From Solirubrobacter taibaiensis (GTDB lineage Bacteria; Actinomycetota; Thermoleophilia; Solirubrobacterales; Solirubrobacteraceae): DNA of 64,000 nucleotides. Positions within the stretch are counted from its first letter, which is position 1. The number at the start of each line of letters is the position of its first letter. The stretch spans positions 1-64,000 of the forward strand of contig JAPDDQ010000006.1 in NCBI GenBank assembly GCA_027587225.1, given 5' to 3'. Of the stretch, positions 16,189 to 24,469 are shown one piece after another. A program made the translations under genes and the position numbers. A model generated the notes under the pieces. That model was not told the origin of the DNA. It saw only the letters and a program-made list of their open reading frames with translations, and ran no database searches.

Positions 16189-17188
16189 CGATCTGCAGCA
16201 CCCCGTCGTCGCGGCCGGTGACCAGCACCGCGCCGCGATGGACGGCCACGCTGTAGGGCGTCGCCGGGGTCGGGAACGTCTTCACGACGCGCCCGCCCTC
16301 GATCTGCAGCAGCTGGTTGCGATCGCTGAGCGTGGCCCAGAGCCGGTCGCCGTCGACCGCGATCCCGTACGGCTGGCCGCCCGTGTCGATGCGCTGCTCG
16401 AAGCGCAACCGCGGGCGGGTGGAGAAGACGCTGATGCCGCCGCCGCGCGTGTCGGCGACGTACAGCCGGCCCTGCGCGTCCGCGACCACGTGGGAAGGCC
16501 CGTAGCCGACGTTCTGCGTGCTCAGCCGCTCGAGCGTCCGGCGGTCGTAGGTCTCGACGACGTTCGCGCGCACGGAGACGACGGCGACGACGTCCCCGGT
16601 GACGACCACGCCGCCCGGCTGCTCGGCGACTTTGACCGTGCGCGTCAACCGGCCGTCTTCGAGCACGGAGAGCGAAGCCGCGAACTCGTCGCCGACGAAG
16701 ATCCGCCCGTCGGCGTCGGCGGCCGCGTCGTGCGGGTGCGCGCCGGTGTCGGTGAGGCGCAGCTCGCCGTCCGGAGAGACCTCGGCAAGCTGGTTCGCCT
16801 CCTCGAGCGGGACCAGGAACCGCGTGCCCGAGAACGAGACGTGCCGCGCGGGCGCGGGCAACTCGACGACCTCCCGTGGCTCGCCGGTCGCGGCGTCCAC
16901 GAGCGCCAACCCGGCGTCGGTCGCGATCGCCGCGACGCCGCTCGACGGGTCCACCGCGATTCCCTCGGCACCCGCTCCCACGCGCACCACACGGCCCGCC
17001 GGCGGCTCGCCCGCGGGCTTGCGGCCGGGCTCTTGCGCCACCGGCGGAAACGGCAGCTTCGGCCCTGCGGGGGCGGGGCGTTCCGACGCTTCGCCGCAGC
17101 CGGCGAGCGCGAGAACGATCAGGCTCGCCGCGCCAAGGCGACGACGAGCGCGAGGACCAACACAGTGAGCACGGCAATCGAAAGCCAC
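16178..17188 (-). CDS. Lipoprotein with a YVTN/SMP-30-like beta-propeller
   Basis: The 336-residue protein has an Arg-rich N-terminus, a hydrophobic stretch (LGAASLIVLALAGC) and a lipobox LAGC, so it is probably attached to the outer face of the membrane. The rest is a repeated strand pattern of a beta-propeller, with units such as VRVGAGAEGIAVDPSSGVAA, GYGPSHVVADAQGRLYVADT and DTGGQPYGIAVDGDRLWATL. No catalytic motif is seen; such propellers often bind partners or sugars. The GTG at 17188 is the most economical start. Upstream ATG/GTG codons at 17230 and 17227 would only add a non-hydrophobic tail. A 25-codon hydrophobic frame overlaps the start region in another frame. Confidence 0.75.
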   Translation of the reverse strand: MAFDCRAHCVGPRARRRLGAASLIVLALAGCGEASERPAPAGPKLPFPPVAQEPGRKPAGEPPAGRVVRVGAGAEGIAVDPSSGVAAIATDAGLALVDAATGEPREVVELPAPARHVSFSGTRFLVPLEEANQLAEVSPDGELRLTDTGAHPHDAAADADGRIFVGDEFAASLSVLEDGRLTRTVKVAEQPGGVVVTGDVVAVVSVRANVVETYDRRTLERLSTQNVGYGPSHVVADAQGRLYVADTRGGGISVFSTRPRLRFEQRIDTGGQPYGIAVDGDRLWATLSDRNQLLQIEGGRVVKTFPTPATPYSVAVHRGAVLVTGRDDGVLQIVSP

Positions 17189-17196
17189 TGACCCAT
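17119..17196 (-). CDS. Candidate 25-residue membrane peptide overlapping the lipoprotein start
   Basis: In a different frame from the lipoprotein, an ATG at 17196 opens a 25-codon frame starting MGQWLSIAVLTVLV and ending VVALARRA before TGA at 17121-17119. It is a single hydrophobic helix with a positive C-terminus. An AGGG lies about 10 bases upstream. It may be a leader peptide coupled to the lipoprotein or chance, because the overlapping lipoprotein signal is itself rich in hydrophobic codons. Confidence 0.3.
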   Translation of the reverse strand: MGQWLSIAVLTVLVLALVVALARRA

Positions 17197-17250
17197 GAGT
17201 GCGTGACCCTACGCCTCGGCGGATCACCATGGAGCTGGTCGAGTGTTTAG

Positions 17251-17922
17251 TTACGCACCAAGTTCGGCCCTTAGGGCGGCGAACTCGTCGCGCAACGCGC
17301 TCAGCTCGGTGCGCAGCGCGAGCACATCGCCCTCGAGCTTGTCCAGGCGCTCGTCGCGCCGCGGTGGCGGCGGGACGACCGCGGCGGCCACGGCCGGCAT
17401 CTCGGCGCCCGCGGGCACGTCGGCCGGGTCCAGGTCGTCCGACATGTTCTGCTTGAAGCGCTCCTCCTTCTGGCCCGGGCGACGGGCCAGCTCGGAGACG
17501 AACCCCTTGTCGATCAGGCCCGTGAGACAGTCCTGCAGCCCTTCGATGCCGTCGAAGGGCTGCATGCGCTCGGTGCGCTGTTTGAGCTCGCCGGGCGTCT
17601 GCTCACCCCGCAGGAACAGCACGGCCATGATCGCCTGCTCGGCGGCGTCGAGCGGCAGCGCCTCGTCGAGCAGATGGCGGTACTTGGCCGCCCGGCTGGT
17701 GTGGCCGGTGGTGAGGCGGCTGTAGCGGCGACGACCGAGCTTCTGCAGCGCGCCGCGCAGCATCTCCTCGTCGTAGGCGACGATCGGGTTGCGGTTCGTC
17801 GTCTGGTTGCAGGCGTTGCGCAGCGCGTTGAGGCTGAGCGGGTACTGGTCCGGCGTCGTGCGCTGCTTCTCGATCAGGCAGCCGAGGACGCGGACTTCCA
17901 CGGGGTCGAGATCACGGTCCAT
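17251..17922 (-). CDS. YceH-family (DUF480) winged-helix protein
   Basis: The 223-residue protein is recognisable by its start, LDPVEVRVLGCLIEKQRTTP, followed by YPLSLNALRNACNQTTNRNP and later AVLFLRGEQTPGELKQRT. These are the paired winged-helix domains of the YceH/DUF480 family, whose cellular role is unknown. The C-terminus after about residue 180 is a Pro-rich linker and a short coiled coil (LDKLEGDVLALRTELSALRD), an addition common in actinobacterial members. Its ATG at 17922 lies directly beside the acyl-CoA dehydrogenase stop, so it is probably the second gene of that operon. Confidence 0.88.
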   Translation of the reverse strand: MDRDLDPVEVRVLGCLIEKQRTTPDQYPLSLNALRNACNQTTNRNPIVAYDEEMLRGALQKLGRRRYSRLTTGHTSRAAKYRHLLDEALPLDAAEQAIMAVLFLRGEQTPGELKQRTERMQPFDGIEGLQDCLTGLIDKGFVSELARRPGQKEERFKQNMSDDLDPADVPAGAEMPAVAAAVVPPPPRRDERLDKLEGDVLALRTELSALRDEFAALRAELGA

Positions 17923-19164
17923 CTAGCGGATCATCATGCCCGAGATCGCCCGGCTGATGACGAGACGTTGGATCTCGCTCGTGCCCTCGAAGATGGTGTA
18001 GATCTTCGCGTCGCGGTGCATGCGCTCCACCGGGAACTCGCGCGTGTAGCCGTTGCCGCCCAGGATCTGGATCGCGCGCTCGGTGGCCCACACGGCGACC
18101 TCGCCCGCCTTGAGCTTGCTCATCGAACCCTCGGCGTGCTCGAACTTGCGGCCCGTGCGGCCCATCCACGCCGCCCGCCACACGAGCAGCCGCGCGGCGT
18201 CGATCTCCATCGCCATGTCCGCCAGCGCGAACGCGATCGCCTGGTTCTCGATGATCGGCTTGCCGAACTGCTTGCGGTCCTGCGCGTACTGGAGCGAGTA
18301 CTCGTAGGCGGCGCGGGCGATGCCGATGGCCTGGGCGCCGACGGTCGGCCGGGTGGCCTCGAACGTCTGCATCGCGTCCTGGCGCTTGGAGCCCGTGCCC
18401 TCACGCGTGCGGGCGAGACGCTCGTCGAGCTTCTCCTTGCCGCCGAGCAGGCAGCGGCCCGGAACGCGCACGTCGTCGAGGAAGACGTCGGCGGTGTGCG
18501 ACGCGCGCAGACCGTGCTTCTTGACCTTCGTCCCCATCGTCAGACCAGGTGTGCCGGGCGGGATGACGAAGCTCGCCTGCCCGCGCGCCTTCAGCTCGGG
18601 CTCGACCGAGGCGATGATGACGTGGACGTTGGCGATGCCGCCGTTGGTCGCCCACGCCTTCTGGCCGTTGAGCACCCACTCGTCCTTGGCCTCGTCGTAG
18701 CGTGCACGGGTGCGCAGCGACGACACGTCCGAGCCCGCATCCGGCTCCGAGACGCAGAACGACGCCACCTGCGGGTCATCCGGCGTGCCGTAGCACTGCG
18801 GGACCCACTCGCCGAACTGCTCGCCCGTGCCGGAGGAGAAGATCGCCGCGACCGCGAGCGTCGTGCCCATGATCGACATGCCGATGCCCGCGTCGCCCCA
18901 GAAGAGCTCTTCGTTGACGATCGGGAGCAGCAGCCCGGTCTCGTCGGCATAGAACTGCGCGAGCGCCTCGAACGAGTACAGGCCGATCTTCGCCGCCTCC
19001 TGGATCAGCGGCCACGGCGTCTCCTCGCGCTCGTCCCACTCGGCCGCCGCGGGGCGCACGACGTTCGCGGCGAACCCGTGCACCCACTCGCGCACGTCGC
19101 GCTGATCGTCGTTGAGCTCGAGCGAGAACGCGCCCTGGCCGAGCTTCTCCGTGACTGCTTCCAT
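17923..19164 (-). CDS. Acyl-CoA dehydrogenase
   Basis: The 413-residue flavoenzyme has the complete acyl-CoA dehydrogenase plan: an N-terminal helical domain ([18 protein letters not shown]), the signature [20 protein letters not shown], a beta domain with [14 protein letters not shown], and a C-terminal helical domain with [20 protein letters not shown]. The closing block [20 protein letters not shown] and [17 protein letters not shown] contains the Glu of short/medium-chain enzymes (YTIFEGT). The ATG at 19164 is preferred for its AGGATG site 6 bases upstream; another ATG lies 9 bases earlier. It is divergent from the glycosylase gene, with only 12 bases between starts. Confidence 0.92.
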   Translation of the reverse strand: MEAVTEKLGQGAFSLELNDDQRDVREWVHGFAANVVRPAAAEWDEREETPWPLIQEAAKIGLYSFEALAQFYADETGLLLPIVNEELFWGDAGIGMSIMGTTLAVAAIFSSGTGEQFGEWVPQCYGTPDDPQVASFCVSEPDAGSDVSSLRTRARYDEAKDEWVLNGQKAWATNGGIANVHVIIASVEPELKARGQASFVIPPGTPGLTMGTKVKKHGLRASHTADVFLDDVRVPGRCLLGGKEKLDERLARTREGTGSKRQDAMQTFEATRPTVGAQAIGIARAAYEYSLQYAQDRKQFGKPIIENQAIAFALADMAMEIDAARLLVWRAAWMGRTGRKFEHAEGSMSKLKAGEVAVWATERAIQILGGNGYTREFPVERMHRDAKIYTIFEGTSEIQRLVISRAISGMMIR

Positions 19165-19176
19165 GAAGCGCATCCT

Positions 19177-20001
19177 ATGGACGTGATCGTCACACCGGTA
19201 TGGCCGAGCCGGCCGCCGCGCGGTGCCGGGCTGCTCAAGCGCGACGGCCACATCGTCCGGCGGGCGCTGATCGTCGACGGTGAGCTGCTGCTCGCCGAGG
19301 CCGCGTGGCGAGGCGAGAACGTCCACCTGCGCGGCGACGAGCGGGCGATCGAGCGCCTGCGGTTCGTGCTCGCGCTCGACGACGACCTCACGCCGTTCCA
19401 TCGCGCGTACCGGTCGGACCCGCTGATCGGCCGGGCGCTCAAGGGCAACCCGAAGCTGCGGGTCACGCGCACGCCCGATCCGTTCGAGGCGCTCGCCTGG
19501 GCGGTGATGTACCAGCTGATCGACACCCAGAAGGCGGGCAACATCGCGTGGGAGTTCACGCGCCGGCACGGCACCCCACACCCGAGTGGCGCGTACGCCG
19601 CGCCGGGCCCGGAGGCGTTCGCCAACCAGGCCGCGCTCCAGCAGGCCGGCCTCGGGGTGCAGCAGGCCCGGACGCTCGCCCGCGTCGCCCGCGACGTGGT
19701 CAACCACGGCTTCGACCGCCGCCGGATCGAGGCCACCCCGGGCATCGGCCCGTGGACGCTGGGCCAGATGGACTGGTTCGGCTTCGGCCGCTACGACATC
19801 CCGCTCGAGGGGGACGTCGGCATCCGCAACAGCTACGCACGGATGATCGGCGCGCGCACCGGCAGCGTCACCGAGGCGGAGTTCAAAGCCGTGCTCGACC
19901 GCTACGCGCCGTGGCAGGGCATGGCCGCGCTCTACATCACCGCGACGGGGTGGCGCAGCGGCGCGCGGTATGAATCAGGGCATGCCCTTCGACGCCAGTG
20001 A
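19177..20001 (+). CDS. DNA-3-methyladenine glycosylase, AlkA-like
   Basis: The 274-residue protein has an HhH-GPD fold. The helix-hairpin-helix runs [20 protein letters not shown] (about 184-203) and the catalytic Asp is D213 in [14 protein letters not shown]. The N-terminal third is a beta domain, as in AlkA. The segment [21 protein letters not shown] matches the usual first helix of the glycosylase core. It would remove alkylated bases from DNA. It heads a four-gene run (glycosylase, aldo/keto reductase, thioesterase, lipase) joined by overlaps. The ATG at 19177 sits only 12 bases from the divergent acyl-CoA dehydrogenase start. Confidence 0.85.
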   Translation: MDVIVTPVWPSRPPRGAGLLKRDGHIVRRALIVDGELLLAEAAWRGENVHLRGDERAIERLRFVLALDDDLTPFHRAYRSDPLIGRALKGNPKLRVTRTPDPFEALAWAVMYQLIDTQKAGNIAWEFTRRHGTPHPSGAYAAPGPEAFANQAALQQAGLGVQQARTLARVARDVVNHGFDRRRIEATPGIGPWTLGQMDWFGFGRYDIPLEGDVGIRNSYARMIGARTGSVTEAEFKAVLDRYAPWQGMAALYITATGWRSGARYESGHALRRQ

Positions 20002-21007
20002 AGACCGATACGACGCCATGCCCTACCGCCGCTGCGGTCGCAGCGGCATCAAGCTGCCCGCGATCAGCCTCGGCCTGTGGAACCGTTTCGGCGACGACAC
20101 GCCGATCCAGAACCAGCGCGCGATCATCCGCCGCGCGTTCGATCTGGGCATCACCCACATCGACCTCGCCAACAACTACGGCCCGCCGTACGGTTCCGCG
20201 GAGCTGAACTTCGGGCGGATCCTGCGCGAGGACCTGCGCCCCTACCGCGACGAGCTGATCATCTCGACCAAGGCCGGCTACGACATGTGGCCCGGTCCGT
20301 ACGGCGAGTGGGGCTCGCGCAAGTACCTGCTCTCGAGCCTGGACCAGTCGCTGGAGCGGATGGGGCTCGAGTACGTCGACATCTTCTACTCGCACCGTTA
20401 TGACCCGGACACGCCGCTGGAGGAGACGATCGGCGCGCTGGACACCGCCGTGCGCTCCGGCCGCGCGCTGTACGCCGGCATCTCCTCCTACTCGCCCGAG
20501 CGCACGCGCGAGGCGCACGCCATCGCCCGCGCCCTCGGCACGCCGCTGCTGATCCACCAGCCGTCGTACTCGATGATCAACCGCTGGATCGAGCCGGAGC
20601 TGGTCGACACCGCCGGGGAGCTCGGGATGGGCATCATCGCCTTCTCGCCGCTCGCGCAGGGCATGCTCACGGACCGCTACCTCGAGGGCATCCCCGCCGA
20701 CTCACGCGCGGCGAAGGACTTCTACCTCAAGAAGGACTTCATCTCCGAGGACAACATGAAGCGCATCCACGCGCTCAACGACCTCGCGGCCACGCGCGGG
20801 CAGAAGCTCGCGCAGATGGCGCTGGCCTGGGTGCTGCGCGACGAGCGCGTCACGTCCGCCCTGATCGGCGCGTCCTCGGTCAAGCAGCTCGAGACGAACG
20901 TCGCGGCGCTCGACAACCTCGCGTTCTCCGACGAGGAGCTGGCTCAGATCGACCAGCACGCGGGCGAGGCCGGCATCAACATCTGGGAGGAGTCGAGCTC
21001 CTCGTGA
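19970..21007 (+). CDS. Aldo/keto reductase, YghZ (glyceraldehyde-3-phosphate reductase) type
   Basis: The 345-residue protein follows E. coli YghZ closely: [87 protein letters not shown] and the NADPH-binding end [20 protein letters not shown]. The catalytic Tyr is in NNYGPPYGS and the Lys in STKAGY. YghZ reduces aldehydes including L-glyceraldehyde 3-phosphate and methylglyoxal. The first ATG at 19970 overlaps the glycosylase gene by 32 bases; the ATG at 19982 is an equally possible start. Its stop overlaps the thioesterase start by 4 bases. Confidence 0.93.
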   Translation: MNQGMPFDASEDRYDAMPYRRCGRSGIKLPAISLGLWNRFGDDTPIQNQRAIIRRAFDLGITHIDLANNYGPPYGSAELNFGRILREDLRPYRDELIISTKAGYDMWPGPYGEWGSRKYLLSSLDQSLERMGLEYVDIFYSHRYDPDTPLEETIGALDTAVRSGRALYAGISSYSPERTREAHAIARALGTPLLIHQPSYSMINRWIEPELVDTAGELGMGIIAFSPLAQGMLTDRYLEGIPADSRAAKDFYLKKDFISEDNMKRIHALNDLAATRGQKLAQMALAWVLRDERVTSALIGASSVKQLETNVAALDNLAFSDEELAQIDQHAGEAGINIWEESSSS

Positions 21008-21411
21008 AGCGCCGGGAGCTGCTCACCCAATTCGTGCCGAACTCGCCGTTCGTGCGGCTGCTCGGCATCGAGCTGGTGGACGTCGGCACCGACCGCGCGA
21101 CCGTGCGGCTCCCGTTCCGCGAGGACCTCGTCACGATCGCGGACGTGGTCCACGGCGGCGCGCTGGCGTCGCTGATCGACATGGCGGCGGTGTCGGCCGC
21201 GTGGGCGGACGACGCCGAACCGACCTCGATGGAGGGCGCTACGGTGTCCCTCGACGTGTCCTACGTGGCCGCAGCCCGCGGGAAAGACCTCACCGCCGTG
21301 GGGGTCGTGAGCAAGCGTGGGCGCAGCCTCGTGTTCGTGGACGTGCGCGTGACCGAGCCGGACGACCGGCTCGTCGCGACCGGGGCCGCGGTGGTGGCGC
21401 TCGGGTCGTGA
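21004..21411 (+). CDS. PaaI-type hotdog thioesterase
   Basis: The 135-residue hotdog-fold protein carries IADVVHGGALASLIDMAAVSA, the PaaI/YdiI-type block in which the residue after HGG and the helix Asp shape the active site, followed by VSLDVSYVAAARGKDLTAVG. Members hydrolyse acyl-CoA thioesters. Its GTG start overlaps the reductase stop (GTGA), and its own stop overlaps the next start in the same way, so the four genes are translationally coupled. The acyl substrate is not predictable. Confidence 0.88.
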   Translation: MKRRELLTQFVPNSPFVRLLGIELVDVGTDRATVRLPFREDLVTIADVVHGGALASLIDMAAVSAAWADDAEPTSMEGATVSLDVSYVAAARGKDLTAVGVVSKRGRSLVFVDVRVTEPDDRLVATGAAVVALGS

Positions 21412-22367
21412 CCGTGCTGAGCAAGCTGGCGGCCACGGAGCTCTCCGCGCTCACGCGCGGGATCGGCGACGTGCACCTCGCCATCTCCGGCCGGGTGTTC
21501 CGGACGCTCGGCCCGTCGGCCGCTCCGGTGCGCATCTGGCACGACACGGTCGCCCGTGGCACCTACGCGGCCGTCAGCGGTGGGTTGCGCTCCACCGCGC
21601 TGCTGCCGCTGGAGGCGTCGCCGGCTGTGTTGAGCGCGCTGAACGGGCTGATCGGCGACGAGCTGCACGCGGCCGAGAGCCCACTGGCGATCGAGATGGC
21701 CGTGGCGAAGGTGTCCGAGCCGCGCTTGCCGAACGTCGTCGTCTGGGTCCACGGGCTGGGCGAGACCGAGCACGTCTGGGGCTATCAGGACCTGCCCGGC
21801 TGGACCTCGGTGCACGTCCGCTACAACACGGGCCGCGCGATCGCCGACAATGGCGCCGAGCTCGCCGCGCTGATCGAAGGCTTGGACTGGCCGGTAGAGC
21901 GGATCGCGCTCGTCGGCCACTCGATGGGCGGGCTCGTCGCGCGCAGTGCGTGCGCCCGCGGCGGTGACTGGACCTCGCGGGTGACCCACACGATCTCGCT
22001 CGGCACGCCGCACGACGGCGCGCCGCTGGCGCAGGCCGTCCACCACCTGGAGACGGTGCTGAAGGTCGCGCCGGAGACACGACCGTTCGCCCGGTTCCTC
22101 GGTCGGCGGTCCGCCGGCATCCGCGACCTGCGGCGCGGCGTCCGCGACCCGTTGCTCGAGACCGCGCGCCACGGGTTCGTCGCGGCCACGATCACGCGCA
22201 ATGCCCGCCATCCGGCCGGCCGCGTGTTCGGCGACTGGCTCGTGCTCTCGGCCAGCGCCGCCGGCGAGGGGGACCTGCTCGCGCTGGGCGGGGCGCATCA
22301 CATCGCTTTGCTCAACCACCCCGAGGTGTACGAGCAGCTCGAAAAGTGGCTTTCTGTCGCAACGTAG
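21408..22367 (+). CDS. Alpha/beta hydrolase (PGAP1/lipase-like)
   Basis: The 319-residue hydrolase has strand VVVWVHGLGETEHVWG (oxyanion region) and nucleophile elbow ALVGHSMGGLVARSA with Ser172. SLGTPHDGAPLAQAVHHLE is typical of PGAP1/class 2 lipases, and a late His appears in GGAHHIALLNHPEVYEQLEKW. There is no signal peptide, so it probably acts in the cytoplasm. It is the last gene of the coupled glycosylase-reductase-thioesterase-lipase run. After the stop there are 69 bases to a strong ribosome site of the next gene, so transcription may restart there. Confidence 0.85.
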   Translation: MTVLSKLAATELSALTRGIGDVHLAISGRVFRTLGPSAAPVRIWHDTVARGTYAAVSGGLRSTALLPLEASPAVLSALNGLIGDELHAAESPLAIEMAVAKVSEPRLPNVVVWVHGLGETEHVWGYQDLPGWTSVHVRYNTGRAIADNGAELAALIEGLDWPVERIALVGHSMGGLVARSACARGGDWTSRVTHTISLGTPHDGAPLAQAVHHLETVLKVAPETRPFARFLGRRSAGIRDLRRGVRDPLLETARHGFVAATITRNARHPAGRVFGDWLVLSASAAGEGDLLALGGAHHIALLNHPEVYEQLEKWLSVAT

Positions 22368-22436
22368 ACCAAAGTAAGTCCACATTGGCCGAGCTTTCAC
22401 GTAACCTTCCGGCACAATCATTCCTGAGGGGGAGAG

Positions 22437-24320
22437 ATGTGGGGACATCGGAAGGTGTGGGTCGCGGCCGCCACCGCGCTCACGTTCATGGCCACCGCTG
22501 CCAGCGCGCAGGCGCAGCGGCCGGCTTCGTTGGGTGAGGGTGCGCCGGTCGGGCAGAGCGGCATCCAGCTGTACAACTTCAGCTCATACTTGAGCAATGG
22601 GGCCGGGGAGATCCTGTGCCCGGCCTCACCGGCGCCGCCGACGCCGTACTGCGTCGGCCCGACCGCGCCGACGACCACGATGGCGCGGATGGAGCGCGTG
22701 TTCGCGTTCCTGCAGTCGCGTGGGGTCAAGAACGTCGAGCTCTACGGCTACCCGGGCAATCCGTTCCCGAGCGCCGGTTCGCCGAACGGCAACCCGCAGG
22801 CCGCGCTGGAACTGCGCGCGCTCGGTGACAAGTACGGGATTCGCTTCCCGGGCCGTCACGGCTCGCTGAACGAGGCGCGTTGGGACGCCGAGATCGCGAT
22901 CTCGCGCATCCTCGGCCAGGATCACATCGGTGAGTCCGGGCCGGGTGGCGCCGGTGGCGTCGGTTCCTACCAGGCGACGCTGACCACGGCCGTGCAGCTG
23001 AACAAGCTGGGCAAGCGGTCGGTCGAGATGGGTCTCGGGCCTGCGTACTTCCACAACCACGCCGCCGAGTTCGGCGCGACGTCGCGGTTCATGGACAACG
23101 GCGTGCTCAAGAGCGGCTGGGAGATCGTGATGGAGCGCACCGACCCGCGCTGGGTCGTCGCGCAGATCGACATCGGCTGGGCGGTGTGCGGCGGCTCCGG
23201 CCACGTGGTCCCGTCCGACCCGGCCGTGGGCACCGCGTACGTGCAGCGCATGATCGACAAGTTCGGTCCGCGCGTGATCTCGTTCCACGTCAAGGACATG
23301 GCCGCGGACGGCATCCGCCCCAACTGCGGCAACCCCGAACAGCGGGTGCTCGGCCAGGGCGCGATCAACTTCGCGCCGATGCTCGCCTCCGCGAAGAACG
23401 AGACCAAGTACTACTTCGCCGAGCGTGACCCGGTCGCGATCGGCGGGCCGACGAACTTCAACCCGTTCAACAACACGGCCGACAGCGCCGTCGCGCTCAA
23501 GGGCGACCCGGCGCCGACGCTGAAGGCGGCGCCGCAACTGCTGCCGTCCGTGGCCGCGGGCACCGCCGCCGCCGCCAACCAGCGCGCGATCAACGTGCTC
23601 AACGACGGTGACGCGCCGCTCACGTTCGGCACCGCGGCCAACGTGATCCAGATCCAGGCCGACGCCGCCGACGGTGGCACCGCGACCGCCGGCGACTTCG
23701 CGATCGTGAGCGAGACGTGCCGCGGCAAGTCGCTCGCGCCGGGCGAGACGTGCGTCGTGAACGTCGGCTTCAAGCCCACGCGCACGAACACCGTGTCCGT
23801 GGCGCGCGTCCAGTTCAACACGAACTCCGACGACGCCATGGACCGCGTGCTGATCGCCGGTCAGAGCACCGGTGACGCGACGAGCACGCCGGGCGGCACC
23901 GTCCCGACCGTGCTCTCGCTCAGCTTCGCCGGCACCGCCCCGGGCTTCGGCGCGTTCGTCCCGGCCGTGGCTCGCACGTACGAGGCCGCGGCCTCCGCGG
24001 TGATCACCCACACGGCCGGCGATGCGTCGCTGTCGGTCACCGACGCCGGCGCCCAGGCTCCGGGCCACCTCACCAACGGCACGTTCTCGTTGCCGCAGCC
24101 GCTCAACGTCCGCGCCACCAACGCCGCGAACCCGGCTTCGGCGTTCGCTGCGCTGGCCGAGACCACGGGCGCCACGACGCCGCTGCTGACCTACTCCGGC
24201 CCGACCACCGCGGACGCGGTGACGGTCGGCTTCCGTCAGGCCATCGGCGCCACTGACGTGCTCCGCGCGGGCACGTACAGCAAGACCCTTACCTTCGCGC
24301 TCTCGACGACAACCCCGTAA
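22437..24320 (+). CDS. Secreted xylose-isomerase-like TIM-barrel protein with C-terminal beta domains
   Basis: The 627-residue secreted protein has a signal peptide ending ASAQAQ. A sugar phosphate isomerase/epimerase TIM barrel follows (about 40-340): GIQLYNFSSYL, VKNVELYGYPG, YFHNHAAEFG, VVAQIDIGWAVCGG, VISFHVKDMA. Its His, Glu and Asp residues sit where metal ligands are expected. A choice-of-anchor-like beta domain follows (about 370-480, SETCRGKSLAPGETCVVNVG). The last 135 residues (GAFVPAVARTYEAA through KTLTFALSTTTP) are clearly related to the C-terminus of the giant protein at 26119. A strong GAGGGGGA ribosome site precedes the ATG. It may act on extracellular sugars, but this is unproven. 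Confidence 0.85.
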   Translation: MWGHRKVWVAAATALTFMATAASAQAQRPASLGEGAPVGQSGIQLYNFSSYLSNGAGEILCPASPAPPTPYCVGPTAPTTTMARMERVFAFLQSRGVKNVELYGYPGNPFPSAGSPNGNPQAALELRALGDKYGIRFPGRHGSLNEARWDAEIAISRILGQDHIGESGPGGAGGVGSYQATLTTAVQLNKLGKRSVEMGLGPAYFHNHAAEFGATSRFMDNGVLKSGWEIVMERTDPRWVVAQIDIGWAVCGGSGHVVPSDPAVGTAYVQRMIDKFGPRVISFHVKDMAADGIRPNCGNPEQRVLGQGAINFAPMLASAKNETKYYFAERDPVAIGGPTNFNPFNNTADSAVALKGDPAPTLKAAPQLLPSVAAGTAAAANQRAINVLNDGDAPLTFGTAANVIQIQADAADGGTATAGDFAIVSETCRGKSLAPGETCVVNVGFKPTRTNTVSVARVQFNTNSDDAMDRVLIAGQSTGDATSTPGGTVPTVLSLSFAGTAPGFGAFVPAVARTYEAAASAVITHTAGDASLSVTDAGAQAPGHLTNGTFSLPQPLNVRATNAANPASAFAALAETTGATTPLLTYSGPTTADAVTVGFRQAIGATDVLRAGTYSKTLTFALSTTTP

Positions 24321-24326
24321 GAGAGA

Positions 24327-24366
24327 GGCCGCGAAGCGGCCGGGGCGGGTGGCAGGCCCGCCCCGG
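24327..24366 (+). terminator. Double hairpin after the isomerase-like gene
   Basis: Two adjoining inverted repeats begin 7 bases after the stop: GGCCGC-GAA-GCGGCC (24327-24341) and CCGGGGCGGG-7 bases-CCCGCCCCGG (24340-24366). They are strong GC stems without a T run and probably end the upstream transcript before the MFS gene. Confidence 0.65.
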
Positions 24367-24469
24367 CCGGGGCGATCTCGGTTAGGGTCGTCCCCTGAGC
24401 GCTTCAGGAACTGTTTCTGTCGCCGCGGGGGCGTTTCGGGACGCACTCGGGACGGGCCCACTCCGGCGG

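Noticed and set aside
17674..19176. A long N-terminal extension of the AlkA-like glycosylase
   Set aside because: The extra 500 codons lie opposite the acyl-CoA dehydrogenase and yceH genes and have no domain. The ATG at 19177 gives a normal-length glycosylase.
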